This document shows, one piece after another, positions 21,124 through 33,699 of a stretch of 51,568 nucleotides of DNA. A model generated the notes under the pieces. That model made no database searches. It saw nothing but the letters and a program-made list of their open reading frames with translations, and was not told where the DNA came from. Positions within the stretch are counted from its first letter, which is position 1, and every line of letters starts with the position of its first letter. The DNA lies in the NCBI GenBank assembly GCA_002803225.1, contig NXFV01000380.1, forward strand, positions 1-51,568. Reading direction: 5' to 3'. The translations under genes were made by a program, and so were the position numbers. The stretch is from Gamarada debralockiae. Lineage: Eukaryota; Ascomycota; Leotiomycetes; Helotiales; Hyphodiscaceae.

Positions 21124-24100
21124 ATGAAGTCAACTACCTTTTTTTGTGGCATTCTTGGTACTGTCTTGTATTGTCAGTCATCATCTATTCCTCTCTGGTT
21201 TTATATATTTGCTGATATTTTAAAGTTATTGGAGCCGTCCTGGCACAGGATCTTGCTCTTCACGGGTATTACACCGAGCCAAACACAGGTATCATCTTCT
21301 ACACCAGTTATGAGCCCAATGGAACTATTGTCGGAGATGGAGAGTTTTCAGAAGTGTCATGGGGAGGCTACACGTTTGGCATTGCCCTGCCAGAAAATGC
21401 TTTGACGGTCAACTCGTACGATTACATTGGAATGATTGTAAGTCTGTCAAGAAGTCGCGTTTTCTGATGATCCACTAAGCGTCGGCCAGATTGGATCTCT
21501 CCCCAATGGTACAGGATGGGCCGGTGTCCTTCACGGCGACAACATCAGTGCTGGCATGCCCAACCATCTGATGCTTGTTGCGTGGCCGACTGGCAATGGC
21601 GATGAGATTGCTACTTCCTTCCGATACTCACCGTACGCATGCCCTTCCAAATTGTAAAGAGTAGAAAGTTAATCAAACAAAAGTGCTTACGAGGCGCCCG
21701 TCATTTACAACGGAACAGCCACTCTGACTCAATTATATACAAGCGTGAATGCAACAAATTGGGTAATGGTCTATAAGTGCTCACGATGTCTCATATTCGA
21801 TGACCCTAGCCAAACTTCTTTCAACACATCCACCTCAAAGGGATCGTGGGAGCAAGGATGGTCTCAATCCTATGCACCGCCTTATGATGCCTCGAACCCA
21901 GATTCTGGCTTTTCACAGCATAATAACGGAATGGGTGAATTTCAAATCCTAGTTGCCTCTGCTACACAAGCTTCGTACTCTAACTGGAATACCCTCACAG
22001 CTACTGCTACGGCTGTGACTGGGACCGCATCTGCCACCACCTCATACTCATCGATTCCAGTACCTACCGATACCACTTACGACTATGTCGTTGTTGGAGG
22101 CGGAGCTGGTGGAATCCCAGTTGCCGATAAGCTCTCTCAAGCTGGACACTCGGTATTGTTGATCGAAAAAGGAGTTGCGTCTTCAGCCAAATGGGGCGGA
22201 AGTAAGTGCTAAGCCCCGATTTTCAAGAAAATATCTAACCCCACTTCTTAGCAATTCGACCAGAAAGTGGATGGCTCGATGGCACCAATCTCACTTGGTT
22301 TGATATTCCAGGAGAGTGCAATAGGATCTGGAACGGTGGATCTGCAGGTGTTGCTTGTACAGATACTGATCAAATGGCCGGATGTATTCTTGGTGGAGGA
22401 ACTGCAGTAAATGCTGGTCTTTGGTGGAATGTAAGTTTCTTCAAGATTGTGAACTCTGATCTGTCATTGACAATTTGAATAGCCAAACCCTGCAGACTGG
22501 GATGTCAATTTCCCTCCCGGCTGGCAATCCAAGGACGTGGCGGCTGCCACTGAACGGGTCTTCACACGAATCCCTGGTACAGATCACCCGTCGAAGGATG
22601 GCCAACTCTATCTCCAATCTGGATATAACATCGTTGCGCCTGGACTAGCAAAGGCTGGCTGGACGAATATCACGGCGAACAATGTACCTAGCCAAAAGAA
22701 TCGGACCTTCGCTCATACTCCTTATATGTTTATTAACGCCGAACGCGGTGGCCCCATGGCGACTTATCTCGAGACTGCGAATGCCAGATCAAACTTCCAT
22801 ATGTGGCTAAATACCAGTGTTGAGAGAATCAACCGCATCAATGGCCACGCCACGAGTTTGAACGTTGTTGCGACCAACAACGGGGGCCGTGCTGGAACTG
22901 TACCATTGACCCCGATCACAGGTCGTGTTATTCTAGCTGGTGGGGCATTTGGAACTCCAAAGTTGCTCTTCCGGAGTCAGTTGAACTTTCCCTTTATTTT
23001 CCAAAAAAACTGACAAGTCTTCAGGCGGAATTGGTCCGACCGATCAACTCCAAGTTGTCCAGACAAGTACCGATGGTCCAACAATGATCAACTCGACATA
23101 TTGGATCGACACACCAGTTGGATATAACCTTGATGACCATCTGAACGTATGTAAAGCCCCGAAATTTTATATCGCATTCTAACGAAAGGTAGACGGATAC
23201 GGTCATATCGCACCCAAATATCAGCTACTACAATTGGCCAGCAGCTTGGGATACACCAAATACTACGGATGCAGCGAACTATCTGAGTGGGTTTTTCCAA
23301 AAAGACTAACCTTATTCTCAAAGCTAACAGTGACAGCAAAACGAATTGGCCCCCTTACGGAAGCAGCGCCAGATATTGGCCCAATGATGTGGGAGGAAAT
23401 TACTGGTCCTGATGGTATTGTAAGACAGATGCAATGGACATCTAGAGTTGAAGGCTCGAACGGAGAAGCCAGTGGAGGTAAGTCATCTTCAATCAATAAT
23501 TGGCCTTGCTGACACCCTTTAGATACCATGACGCTGAGTCTTTACCTCGGACGAGGCCAACTCTCGCGTGGCCGAACGACGATCCAAAAAGGATTGAACA
23601 TGGTTGTTTCTACGCTTCCATACGGCAACGTGAATGACCTGGCTGCTGTCGCAACTGCAATTGACCACATGGTAGCGGCTTTGACGCCTGTCCCTGGCCT
23701 GACGTACCTCCTTCCACCTCCCGGCATGAATGGCGCTGAATATCTTGCGAGCGTGAGTCTCAACCCTTCTCTCTCTAGCCTTTCCATAACTAACAAATTA
23801 TAGATCCCTCTGACTTACGCGAACGTCGGCGCCCGAAGATCTAACCATTGGCTGGGCACCTGCAAACTTGGAACTGACAGCGGCGTATTGGGTGGAACCT
23901 CAGTTGTTGACCTCAATACCAAGATCTACGGCACGGACAATATGTTCGTCGTCGATGCCAGCATCTTCCCTGGAATGCCATCCACCAATCCTTCTGCGCT
24001 CATTGTTGTTGCTGCTGAACACGCATCGGATCTCATTCTTGCTCTTCCGGCGAATACAGCTGTCGCTCATTATGGACAGTGTGGTGGCTTGTATTATACG

Positions 24101-24230
24101 GGGAGCCAGGCGTGTGCGGCGCCGTATACTTGCACGTATGGCAATGCCTACTACTGGCAGGTACGAACTCCCGTCCCCCTCCCCCCTATTTCTCAACAAA
24201 TCTTTACTTATGTTCCTCTAGTGCCTGTAA
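21124..24230 (+). CDS. Cellobiose dehydrogenase with haem domain and C-terminal CBM1
   Basis: CDH oxidises cellobiose to the lactone outside the cell and passes electrons through its b-type cytochrome to copper LPMOs or quinones. Twelve exons: 21124-21157, 21226-21437, 21490-21632, 21684-22201, 22252-22430, 22483-22975, 23025-23146, 23193-23286, 23331-23477, 23523-23752, 23804-24160 and 24222-24230. All introns are 44-68 bp and in phase, giving 845 aa. The signal peptide is 1-18 (..VIGAVLA/QDLALHGYY). The cytochrome domain is about 19-225; His209 in SQHNNGMGEF and Met105 are my best haem-ligand candidates. A Ser/Thr linker leads to the GMC flavodehydrogenase: GGGAGG (268-273), RPESGWLDGTNLTW, then NHW with catalytic His739 and the partner Asn786. 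CBM1 is 813-845 (YGQCGG...C..C..C). The last CBM1 cysteine lies in a 9-nt terminal exon. Confidence 0.95.
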
Positions 24231-26239
24231 CCTCAACCTCAAAAACACTTTCTTCAATCACAATCTGGGTGAGGAGACTTACATTCGTTATGACCTCACG
24301 ACCATCTACCTACATTTGTACATACATTTCGCTTCTCCACGTATATAATTCGCCGCCCTTCCGCCCTGCACATAACTCTACCTTCCCTCTCCCAAGTCCC
24401 GTTCCTCAATCCTCACGTGCTCTGTTTCCATCCCTCCACTCGCTTAAGCTCACCCCGGGTTTCCTCCCTGAGCTATTGACTGGAGTGTGCGCCACGTAAA
24501 CAAACCTCACATGATCGCTTTCATGCGGCTAAAGTCCAGCCCAACAATACGGCAATCAATAAACACCATTTAGCCATGGGAGTATACATGAGGCTGTTAA
24601 AAAATTTCGCATTTAACCTGTTGCATTTATGGGCCGGGATTAGAAGTATGGGGTAAGCGTAAACCTCCGATGCGGACCGTGACTGCCGATTTGAGGGGTG
24701 CAGCTGCAACTTAAATTGAAGGTACCGAAGTATTGATCTGAGGTAGCATGAGCAATGTTTGTAAGTTCTTGGCGAGGATTGGTCATAATGGCTACCGGAG
24801 GAATTTGGCCAGCGGCGGTGTCGCTCTAGCCATCAGATCTCATATGAAATCTTTGATCAACTTCCTCAAATGAACTGCAACAACTCCAGGAAACGAACTT
24901 CCGTATACAATGCTTCAAGGTTGGGACTTCTAGATGAGTCCCCTCTTCAAGACCTCAAGTGAGGTACGAAATACTGTACCATTTCAATCACCCATGCTCC
25001 GTCTTGTCCTTTCTGCACTTCCCCGCAATTCCATCTTAGACTTTCATACTCTTCATTTGGATAAACCACACTCCGAATCCTACCTCACTTCTTCCATCCA
25101 CGTTCTCATTACAGTACATCCAGTGCCTTTCTCTGCACCCCACATTCATCACTCTTAGCCGGGCCGTCTTTACGCCCTCCCGCTACCAGACACAGATAAG
25201 ATCACCGTCACTTCAGACGAACCGTCTTTTGTTTTCCTTTTTAGGATATAGGCTCCGAGATCCGAAGATCCACAGAAAGGATAATGCAAGATATGGTGGT
25301 AGGAAAGTGAGGGTAGGTGCTGTTTTGGAACCGGGATGGAGGAAGGAGCCACGGGTTGGACATGCAGTCAGTGTTTTCATCATGTGGGGTAATTGTGGAG
25401 ACTACAAGCAATATACACTATTTGTGGGTGAATATCTTGTATGCAGGTATGTCTGAGAGAATCGCCAGTTCCCAGGACAAAACTTTAGAGCTCCTCATTT
25501 ACTGAGAATCTTCCTGGATTCCCAACAAGTAGGTGCTCCAGCTGCCAATTCTTTCAAAGGAACTGTAGAAGAACAATATTGTAAAACCTACGCTATATGG
25601 GACTATGTGAAACTTCTGTTAGGATCGTCTCTGGCTGTTCTTCAATTGCTCGAGTGTCCAGCTCTCAAATCGTTCAGTTTCGTGATCGTGAGGTCTTTTG
25701 TCAGTGCCGAATCAGGATGGGAGAGAAGGCTGAACAAAATGAACCAGCGGTCTAGTCACTGTGATATCTGTCTTTACTTTGAAAACATGTATTATTGTCT
25801 ATATGGGATCACTCTGTATGCAAAGACAGACATCGACAACAAAATGAACATCAACAAGTGAACAAGTTTTAATAAGTACTGAACACTGGTTAGAACAATT
25901 TGAAATAGCAAATAAAGGAGAAATCTGAATTGGCGCAGTTGCAGAAGCAGCAAGTGGGGATCCTTGCGTACTCTGTTGTCTTTCCATGTATCTCGACCGC
26001 AGCTACCCATGACTGAAAGCTGATATGGGGAGTTTTATAGGGGCCCAGCGGCAAATAGTGAATTGACACTTGTTGAACAAGAGGAATTGAGACATTTTCA
26101 AGCATGCATACCTGAACTTTCGGCTCTGGAATGTCTGTAGCGCAGTCTAAGGGATAGAGATTGGAAAGGTCTCACAGAAAATTAAGAAGCAAAGCAACAG
26201 TTGCCAAAAGGTCTTCTATTTCCATTCAAGAGCTGAGAC
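24231..26239. other. Intergenic, 2.0 kb
   Basis: Nothing with gene support was found on either strand. Open frames here are short and of ordinary intergenic composition. If the last CDH intron is retained, the CDH frame continues to a stop at 24497-24499. Confidence 0.5.
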
Positions 26240-29200
26240 TTATCCAGTCTTTGTCTTCCTTGTAGCCTGATCATCATCTCTATCGTCCTCATCCGACCCA
26301 TGTTTCCTCTTATCACCACCCGTCCCAGCACTCACACCACCATTCCCTTCAGCTCGATAACCTTTCTCCTTCATCAGCGCCATCGAAAGCGTTTCAGTAC
26401 GACCTCCCATCTGTAACCGCTTGTTATCATCCAGGTTATTGCTCATCAACTTTTTCAAAGTCTCCAGAGCTGTGTCCGCATAGCGAAATCGTACGTAGAC
26501 GTCCCCCGAACTTTGCAGACCTACAAGAGACAAATCGGCCTGTGCTCTAATAGAACGACGAACAGAGTCCAGAACCTTGAGATAGGCTTCGGCAGCCTCC
26601 TCTTCGTTGCCATTATCCCGAAACTTGTCGCCACTATCGAGAATTGCTCGCTCGTCAACTTCAATGAGCTCATCGAGCTCACCAAGTTCAGGAGGATGTC
26701 TATCCAAAACGAGCTGTGCCTCTGTTATTCGTACCTTCCAACTTCTAGTTCATAAGAACTCTTGATCTAGTCTTCTGAGTCGCTTCAGAGCATCAGCTGC
26801 GTGCCGTCCCCTATCGCTGATGGCCTTTATGTAAGAGAAAGCAGATGAGTATTGGCGGTAATTTCGATGAACGGTACTTTCAAGAGGGGATAGCAGAGTC
26901 TAGCAGCTGTCTCGCCATCCCGATTTGTCATCGCTCTGTATGCTTCTCTGATCTTGGCGCGTGCCGCAGAGACTGTTGGCTTGTCCTTCTCGTCTCTCTC
27001 TTTTTGTAATTGACGCCAACACTTCATTCGCCTCTCGAATCCACTTATCCAGGCCAGCAGCAGGGTCGAAGAATGACCTAATTTTGTGAAAGACATTTAG
27101 GGCCCGGCATAAATAGCTGAGTCCTTCTCTCTTAGTCCGATCCAGAGACACAAGAATCACAAGGCATTGAGCTCGATGGAACTAGACCTCGTAATATCTA
27201 ATGCGATCACCAAAAAGCCGTGGGCATCTTTTCCTTGTCCCGAGTTGACTGATACTCTTGCATCTTTTAGCATGCCATGCACTAGATTCTCTCTTCTGAT
27301 GTCTTCGTTTGGAATCGGCTTGTTGCCATTCTTCTGCTCGGTGGCTGCTTGCATCTCTCGAATATCTGATCTTCCACCTTCATTTTTCGTACATATCTGC
27401 ACCTTCGAGGGATATTTATTGCTCCGGTAGGTGCTGACCTGATTTTGCAATCTACTCATGGTAGTCCGGGCCCAATACATCGTGCACGTCATGCTGAAAC
27501 TACTCCAGACGACGAATACAGCGTTTCCCCCAAATACCTGGAGATCTGAGAGCGTCAGATCCATGTTTCCGGCAATTGGCCCAATCGCCTTTTGTTATAA
27601 GTTCTCCAACTAAGCAATAGAGATGGGCCAATAATCAGCGGTGGTACCTTTGACAAATCTTTCATGGTGTCTGTATCTGTCTTTAGTGATGTTGATCGCA
27701 CTCTGTTCTATATTCTCAGCCCGGCCACCGGTTTTAAAATTACTCTTTAAATTTGGAAAGTGTCTTGAGCGTGCACTCATCGCCTAGACGTAGCAGGAGT
27801 TAGCTAGGATGACAAATAGATAGTGAGACTATCTTAGGAAAGAGAAGTTTCCATCATCCTCGAGAAGATAAAAGAAGAAGAGAAAGGAAGAACGTATTCT
27901 TTAACGGAGACTCACTTGGTACGATCTTCCCACCTTTGACGTTTTTAGTCGCACCGTTCATGCTTCCTCCACATATGCGATTCTCTTGAGCGAAGCCTAA
28001 TTCCGTAACCTCATCCCTATTGTAGAACTGGAAAATATCAGTTCATACCCTTTGAATGTAGCGCAGCACATTGTCGTACGGTTTCAAACTTATTGATTGT
28101 CGCGTCTACATGCCTAACAGTGGCATGCTTTACAAGCATCGTGAGCACATCAGAAAATACATCATAGATTGCTAGAATTACTGCCAGCTCATGTATGGTC
28201 TAGACATCTATTAATATGGTCATGCTGCAGAGGAAATTATTTAAACGACAATAGTGTACTCACAGTCTGTGTAATGAGGTGAAGCAGCCACTCTGACTCT
28301 AGTAAGTTATTGCCAGGTAGAAGAGGCTGAATTGCTTCAAATGATATTTGGGACGTACTCTATTATTTACATATAGTACATGCCTAGTCGTAGTGCTATC
28401 GATCCGTGATTGGCCTGGCCGATCCATAGACTTGAGCTGCATATCGGTCTCATAGACCTAAGAAACTCTTCTACCCGATACCTCTCTTGTGCAACAGTCT
28501 TGGGATCTCGAGGAAGCACCGTTATCATATCGATTGGTTCGTCGAAGTCATCTATAGCCAGCGAGTGCGGCGTGATCTTCCTAGTCCCGAAAACATGGTA
28601 TCAAACATTACTGTAAGGTCCTCCTCATTTTGAAAATTTGTGCTCATTGATGATAAAGGGAGTATGCACCATTGCAGAACATGAGAATTGCTCAGATATT
28701 CAGTTGCTAGACTCAACGATGGGAGGAGAGCAAGCCAGACCTTTGGCTCCGCTGCTTCCAACATCCCAACCAGGGGCGAGGCTGATCAGACCCAGGGTTG
28801 CCAGAAATGCCCCTGAGCGACCTGTTGATGTTGAACATCTGGAGTAAACTTACCGATAGCGATGCTCTTCGGGCAAGGGGATGCGTCCACGGAGCCATCT
28901 GCGTTTTTCAACCAACGGATGCACACCCCCCTTTGGAGGATTCAGGTTATTGGGTTATCCTTAGTTAAAGCTCCACAGTCTCGGAGTTCCCAAGTAGTAA
29001 AACTACCCAGGGTTTTTCGTTAGTATCGTTCAAAATAAGTCGTTCTATTCCTACTGCGTGGAGACGAAGGACCCGCGGGATGGGGAGGTTCGATTGGAGT
29101 AAGTCCACTCTTCCCTTTACTGGCAAGATAACGATCATCAGCCTTATTGTACCGAATTGCATATTCCGCTAGACCAGGTGGCAACCTAGGTCGTGTTGGT

Positions 29201-29466
29201 GATAATAAGCTAGAATCTGATCCAACGGACGAGGCAGAATCCTCATCGTCTCGGGAATAATCGCAGCCGTTTCTGATTCACGTTAGTGAAGGGTCTGGCG
29301 CGTCTGCTGGCTCCTGCCAAATCTTTGAAGTGGATCTGCATAGAAAACCAACAACGAACAATACACTTATAATTTTGGGGTTCGCTGACAAAGGTTGATC
29401 TGGAGTGGCCGGATATGGAAGTGACAATGAAAGCACCTCAGCCATTGAACACGAGCAATGCTTCAA
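26240..29466 (-). pseudogene. Decayed multi-exon gene of unknown family
   Basis: Reading the minus strand in pieces gives a long series of protein-like blocks joined by plausible introns. From 5' to 3' they are DDEDSASSVGSDSSLLSPTR (about 29260-29200), AEYAIRYNKADDRYLASKGKSG, CIRWLKNADGSVDASPCPKS (about 28925-28860, with a good GTAAGT donor), PHSLAIDDFDEPIDMITVLP and ERYRVEEFLRSMRP (about 28580-28450), LESEWLLHLITQT (about 28300-28268, GTGAGT donor), ELAVILAIYDVFSDVLTMLV, FYNRDEVTELGFAQENRICGG and FVVWSSFSMTCTMYWART (about 27520). The C-terminal blocks are AKIREAYRAMTNRDGETAAR and ALKRLRRLDQEFL, ending in a TPR-like helical region and a KRKHGSDEDDRDDD tail. Lesions that splicing cannot explain include a TGA at 26750-26752, a frameshift within LASI/QKERDEKDK (about 27010), another near 26825-26835, a TAA after TYFERY (about 29020) and a TGA at 29277-29279. 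I do not recognise the family. Whether the 5' part (28900-29466) belongs to the same gene is uncertain. Confidence 0.6.
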
Positions 29467-29885
29467 AGAGCCAAAACTTCAATAAAGAATACGTCGAATT
29501 ACTTTTTGCTATGCATTGGGCGTAAAGGTCTCAAAATAATGACTACGTGTATGTGTGGAAGCACTACTTTGAAGACAAAGTGACCAACTTCTCAAGAAAT
29601 AGTTGGAATTGAATGAACAGATAAAGAGAACAAAATGATGTCCAGTGAGTTCTCGCCAGTCCGGTGGTGTCCAATAGACGCAGGAATATTCGATTCCCCA
29701 AGGTATCTTCCTCCGCAAGTGTGAGGCACAATAAAATGTTAACGTGAGTTCGATGCTTCAACAATTGCAGAAGAACAGAACTTGCATGCAATGCAGAATA
29801 GACCGCCATCTTCGTCTCTAATACATTAATGCTGCCAGAAACACCTACGCCGCTAGTATACATCCTTCCAGTCCTTCCCAGACCT
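29467..29885. other. Short intergenic region
   Basis: About 420 bp downstream of RPT1. No coding signal or repeat was recognised. Confidence 0.5.
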
Positions 29886-31416
29886 CTAGTTGTACTGCAT
29901 ATAAGTGGCCGTAGAATTGAACTTCAAGTTGCCCTTGATGACCTTGTCCACTGCACTCAAGAAATCCTTCTCAGTAGCAACCTTTCTTCGTGCACGGATA
30001 GCGAACATGCCGGCCTCTGTGCACACACTTCTGAGTTCAGCACCGGTAGAGTTGGGGCAAAGACGTGAGATCAGCTCCCATCTGATATCGCGCTCGACGG
30101 ACATGCTCTTGGCGTGGATTCGGAGAATGTTTGCGCGGCCCTCGAGATCGGGCAGGGAGAATTCGATCTTTCGGTCGATACGGCCGGGTCTCATCAGAGC
30201 GGGATCGAGGGTCGAGGGTCTGTTGGTGGCGAACATGACCTTGATGTTTCCTCTGGCATCGAAACCATCCAGTTGAGTAATCAACTCCAACATGGTTCGT
30301 TGAACCTCGTTGTCTCCTCCAGCACCATCATCGAAACGAGCTCCTCCAATAGCATCAATTTCATCAAAGAAAATGATGCAAGCCTTCTTCGTCCGTGCCA
30401 TCTCGAACAACTCTCGGACCATTCGCGCTCCCTCTCCGACGTACTTCTGGACCAACTCACTTCCAATAACTCTGATGAATGTGGCATCCGTTCGGTTGGC
30501 AACAGCTCTGGCACACAAGGTCTTTCCAGTTCCTGGAGGTCCATAAAGAAGAGCGCCCTTCGGGGGATCGATACCAAGGTTGACGAATCGTTCTGGTGAT
30601 AACAGCGGCATCTCGACAACTTCTCGGAGCTTTTCCACTTGTTCCTTGCATCCTCCAACATCACCATATGTAACATCAGGCTTCTCCTCGACCGTCATCA
30701 TTGTAACACTGGCATCGATCTTTGGTGGGAGGGGAAGGAGGATTTGGTACTTGTTTCGGTCGACACTGTAATGCTTAGTTAGCTGGGCGAACTTGATGCC
30801 GGGTTTCGATCTGCATACCCAACTCTCATGCCCTCCTCAATATCCGTAGGACTGACACGCTCTCCGAGGTTCACCACGAACTTTGCTATTTGCTTGACAT
30901 TGATGACATATTTGCTCTTCTCGGTATCCTTCTCATCTTGGATAATCTTCGTACATCTTGCCACTTGTAAAGGCTGTTCTTCGGACATTCGTTGACGGTC
31001 TGCGGCGACATCCCAAAGATGAGGAGGTGCTAATCCAGTATCTGATTCCTATGAAAATGTCAGTTGCCATCCCAGGATTTGCTGAGGCACTGGCTTGTAC
31101 CTTAACACCGATCTTCTCGTTCACGCTTTGTTGCTTTTCCTTGATCTGTTGTTCCAGCTTCTTGAGAGCTGCTCCGTAAGGTGCTGCGCCATAAGTTTTC
31201 AGGACTTGGATATCTCTGCATGTGTAATCATCAGCAACTGTTGCATTCTCTTGGCTTCCAAGGTGTCCTACTCATCGGTCAGAGGCGTGATCTTCTTCTC
31301 TTCGATCTCATCATCGGCGAAGTCTTTCTTATAGACATTCCAATCTCGGCCGGTTGCGCTAGGATATCGGGGTGTCAGCTTTGGAACAGAAGCTGAAGGT
31401 AATGTGTACAAACCAT
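29886..31416 (-). CDS. RPT1: 26S proteasome regulatory particle ATPase Rpt1
   Basis: Rpt1 is one of six AAA+ ATPases in the base ring that unfold ubiquitylated substrates and feed them into the 20S core. Exons 31378-31272, 31215-31101, 31048-30819 and 30765-29886 are secure (introns of 56, 52 and 53 bp). With an ATG-only first exon at 31416-31414 the model gives 444 aa. The N-terminus reads [31 protein letters not shown] coiled coil ([23 protein letters not shown]), the OB region ([31 protein letters not shown]) and the AAA module follow. Walker A is GPPGTGKT at 227-234; Walker B is [11 protein letters not shown]. Then come [18 protein letters not shown] (sensor 1 and Arg fingers) and the tail TATYMQYN. 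The start needs a 35-bp intron (GTTTGT..CAAAG), which is unusually short. It is head to head with CCT4. Confidence 0.94.
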
Positions 31417-31791
31417 ATTGAAAGTGTATGTGGAGAGGCGCGGAGGTTTGAGACGGCTGAGATGACTTGGAGACGAAGACAAGAAGGATATCGCAGTTCT
31501 CCTAGGAGATCAAGAATCTCTAAATCGCGTTGAGAGAATGAAATTAGAAGTCGCTGTGTTGTTGTTTTGGGTTGATGAGGATGTCCCAGGCAAAGCTACT
31601 GACGAGGCCGATGGAAATCGCAGCGATTGCTAAGTAAGCTCCTAAACGGGACTAGCGCCAACCTTAAATTCTCAAAAGCTTTTGATAGAGGACGCGCTGG
31701 ATGACCTGTTACACGCGACAGCTCTTTAAACAACGACTTGGAGTCAACGATTTGAATTACCTTTGTCCGGTTTATATCAAGATACTTCAAG
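31417..31791. promoter_or_regulatory. Shared bidirectional promoter region RPT1/CCT4
   Basis: Only 375 bp separate the start codons of the proteasome ATPase gene (-) and the chaperonin gene (+), so the two 5' UTRs and core promoters must share this stretch. It contains CT-rich tracts on the RPT1 side, typical of fungal core promoters. No exact yeast PACE (GGTGGCAAA) was found by eye. Co-regulation is inference from the arrangement. Confidence 0.6.
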
Positions 31792-33699
31792 ATGGCTATG
31801 ACGCAAGCTGCTGGTACTTCTGGCAATAATGCATTCAAGGTAGGAGCTTCAGAGCTTCAACATGAGTACAGCTAACCCAGGCTGCAGGACAAGGAGAAGC
31901 CTATGGCTGTTCGAACAGCAAATATTGATGCTGCTAGAGGTATGTCTGATTCAAGAAGTTTGCAGTATTTGGGGCTAATACCATTAGCTGTTGCGGACGC
32001 CATCAGAACGTTCGTATTTCCGATTTCACTGCTTCTTCCAGGCCATGCTGACTCTGAATGTTTTGAACAGGTCCCTTGGACCTAGAGGTATGGATAAGAT
32101 GATCATGACAGGCCGGGGCGAGACTATTATCACCAACGACGGAAACACCATGCTCAAGAGTATGGCTGTAATGCATCCCTCGGCGAAGATGCTTGTGGAT
32201 CTCTCAGCAGCACAAGATGTTGAAGCAGGAGATGGAACGACGTCCGTGGTAGTCATTGCAGGAAGTTTATTGGGAGCGGCGGATCGATTACTGGGAAAAG
32301 GCATACATCCCTCAGTCATAGCAGAGGCCTTCCAAAGAGCAGCAGGAGCAGCGGTCAAGGTTCTCCACGATATGTCACATCCAGTTTCCCTTACAGATAC
32401 CGCCACCCTACTCCAAGCCGCCACTACCTCCCTTTCCTCCAAGATCGTCTCCCAACACTCGAATCTCCTTGCACCCATGGCAGTCAACGCAGTTACGAAG
32501 ACGATCGATATCAAGAACGCAGATAACGTGGATTTGAAGAACATCAGAATAGTTAAGAAGGTCGGAGGCACAATCGAGGACAGCGAGATGGTAGAGGGTT
32601 TGGTTCTCACACAAGGCGTTGTCAAGAGCGGTGGCGGACCAGTCAGAATGGAGAGAGCACGGATAGGATTGATCCAATTCCAGCTGTCACCTCCTAAGCC
32701 CGATGTAAGCAGTCGGAAGTATTTTCAGAAGCAGCAGCTAACTTTTGCAGATGGAAAACCAAATCGTTGTAAACGACTACCGGCAAATGGACAAGATCCT
32801 CAAAGAAGAACGAACCTACCTTCTCAACATGGTTAAGAAGATCAAGAAAGCAAAATGTAACGTGCTTTTCATCCAAAAATCCATCCTCCGCGATGCAGTC
32901 AACGATCTGTCCCTCCACTTCCTCGCCAAACTCAACATCCTTTGCGTCAAAGACATTGAGCGTGACGAAGTCGAGTTCATCTGCAAATCTACCGGCTGCA
33001 AACCCATTGCCGACATCGACTCATTCACTGAGGATAAGCTGGGAAGCGCGGATCTGATTGAGGAGAGTCAGAGTTCTGGATCGAGAATCGTGAAGGTTAC
33101 GGGCACAAAGAGCACAGGTAAGACAGTCTCGATTGTCTGCCGAGGCGCCAACTCCTTGATTCTCGACGAGGCCGAGCGATCCCTACACGATGCCCTCTGC
33201 GTTATCAGATGTTTAGTCAAGAAGAAGGCCCTGATCGCCGGTGGAGGAGCACCCGAGATCGAAATCGCTTCCCAACTCGCCAAGCAATCTCGAAGTTTGA
33301 CGGGTACGGAAGCCATTTGCTGGAAGGCTTTCGCAGACGCAATGGAGGTTATCCCAACCACGCTTGCGGAGAACGCGGGTTTGAACAGCATCAAAGTCGT
33401 CACTGAGTTGAGATATAAGCATGAGAATGGCGAGAAGAACGCTGGTGTCAGTATCAAGGCTGGTGGTGTGAAAGCGGATATTGCGGATGAGAATGTGTTG
33501 CAGCCGCTTCTGGTGAGCACCAGTGCCGTCGAATTGGCCGCGGAGACTGTGAAGATGATATTAAGAAGTAAGTTATTGAGCTATTTCTGGCCATTTCCTC
33601 AAGCCTGAACTAACCCCTGCCCCCGGCTCTCTTCCTCCTTCTTGAGCAAATGCTAATCTTGAAATTTTCACAGTCGACGACATTGCATTGTCTCGTTAA
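31792..33699 (+). CDS. CCT4: T-complex chaperonin subunit delta (CCT4/TCP-1 delta)
   Basis: One of eight subunits of the cytosolic CCT/TRiC ring that folds actin, tubulin and WD-repeat proteins using ATP. Six exons: 31792-31839, 31888-31939, 31988-32009, 32071-32704, 32751-33567 and 33674-33699. Introns of 48, 48, 61, 46 and 106 bp are all in phase, giving 532 aa, the family length. Group II chaperonin signatures are [24 protein letters not shown], the ATPase motif GDGTT at 94-98, and later [27 protein letters not shown] and [21 protein letters not shown]. The nucleotide-binding [10 protein letters not shown] block and the C-terminal [18 protein letters not shown] follow. The delta assignment rests on DKMI(M), the [19 protein letters not shown] segment and the C-terminus. 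The last 8 codons are in a 26-nt exon. ATG context is AAGATGG. Confidence 0.96.

Noticed and set aside
32026..32625. 199-codon open frame antisense to CCT4
   Set aside because: It mirrors the codon pattern of the conserved CCT4 exon and has no domain of its own.
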